Shown here piece after piece: positions 6,364-6,456 of a stretch of DNA of 6,456 bases; position 1 is the first letter of the stretch; the number at the start of each line of letters is the position of its first letter. The stretch lies in assembly GCA_913056425.1 (NCBI GenBank), contig CAJXLR010000094.1, positions 1-6,456 of the forward strand, written 5' to 3'. This stretch comes from an uncultured Bacteroidota bacterium (GTDB lineage Bacteria; Bacteroidota; Bacteroidia; NS11-12g; UBA9320). Both the position numbers and the translations under genes were made by a program. Below the pieces are notes generated by a model, which saw only the letters and a list, made by a program, of their open reading frames with translations, was not told the DNA's origin and ran no database searches.

Positions 6364-6456
6364 ATGAATTCCGAGGAGAGAAAAAAGTACGTGCAATTCG
6401 ATTTTTTGGTTGATAAAGGCCAAACGCCCATGCGTATAGACAAGTACTTGGTTGAT
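6364..6456 (+). CDS. RluA-family pseudouridine synthase, N-terminal fragment (runs off window)
   Basis: Only the first 31 codons are present; the gene continues past the right edge. The peptide has FDFLVDKGQTPMRIDKYLVD at 12-31, which fits the start of an S4 RNA-binding domain as found at the front of RluD/RluA-type 23S rRNA or tRNA pseudouridine synthases in Bacteroidota. The catalytic Asp motif would lie outside the window, so the assignment rests on this N-terminal pattern alone. The ATG at 6364 is the first possible ATG after an in-frame TAA at 6355-6357. A later ATG at codon 23 would cut into the S4 domain. No Shine-Dalgarno is visible. Confidence 0.72.
   Translation, partial: MNSEERKKYVQFDFLVDKGQTPMRIDKYLVD

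Noticed and set aside
1..6456. Mobile element, defence system, CRISPR or RNA gene in the window
   Set aside because: No transposase, integrase, nuclease or toxin-like product, no spaced direct repeats, and no tRNA- or rRNA-like stretch was seen. Almost all bases are in ordinary coding genes.

Overview
The window looks like chromosomal DNA from a member of the Bacteroidota, probably a Flavobacteriales-like marine or freshwater lineage. The strongest sign is the 820-residue secreted Asp-box protein, which ends in a type IX secretion (T9SS) type A sorting domain, an export signal confined to this phylum. The membrane-anchored coiled-coil protein with a C-terminal domain I recall from Bacteroidota, the near absence of Shine-Dalgarno sites, the A-rich leaders and the SIS-type phosphoglucose/phosphomannose isomerase beside an RluA-family gene agree with this. 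No rRNA, tRNA, CRISPR array, insertion sequence or phage gene is visible.

Layout: four genes on the + strand are tightly packed. They are a membrane-anchored coiled-coil protein (15-941), a short-chain dehydrogenase/reductase that starts with TTG two bases later (944-1726), a two-domain VOC/glyoxalase-fold protein after a 45-base gap (1772-2821), and the T9SS-exported Asp-box propeller protein three bases later (2825-5287). Only four bases on, the isomerase gene ends on the opposite strand (6299-5292). Its start faces, across 64 bases, the start of a pseudouridine synthase gene that runs off the window (6364-6456). That divergent gap holds a perfect 17-base inverted repeat and two candidate -7 promoter elements.

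Working together: the first two genes, and the VOC and propeller genes, are spaced like co-transcribed, translationally coupled pairs. The 45-base gap before the VOC gene may carry its own promoter. The products act in different places (inner membrane/periplasm, cytoplasm, cell surface), and no shared pathway can be read from the sequence. The isomerase would interconvert glucose-6-P or mannose-6-P with fructose-6-P. The pseudouridine synthase modifies rRNA or tRNA.

I see no convincing undescribed multi-gene system. The points most worth a second look are a recurring TAnnTTCG motif at all three candidate promoters, the palindrome in the divergent promoter, an 11-bp hairpin inside the 3' end of the propeller gene at a terminator-less convergent junction, and the non-canonical signal-peptide/Cys25 arrangement of the T9SS protein.
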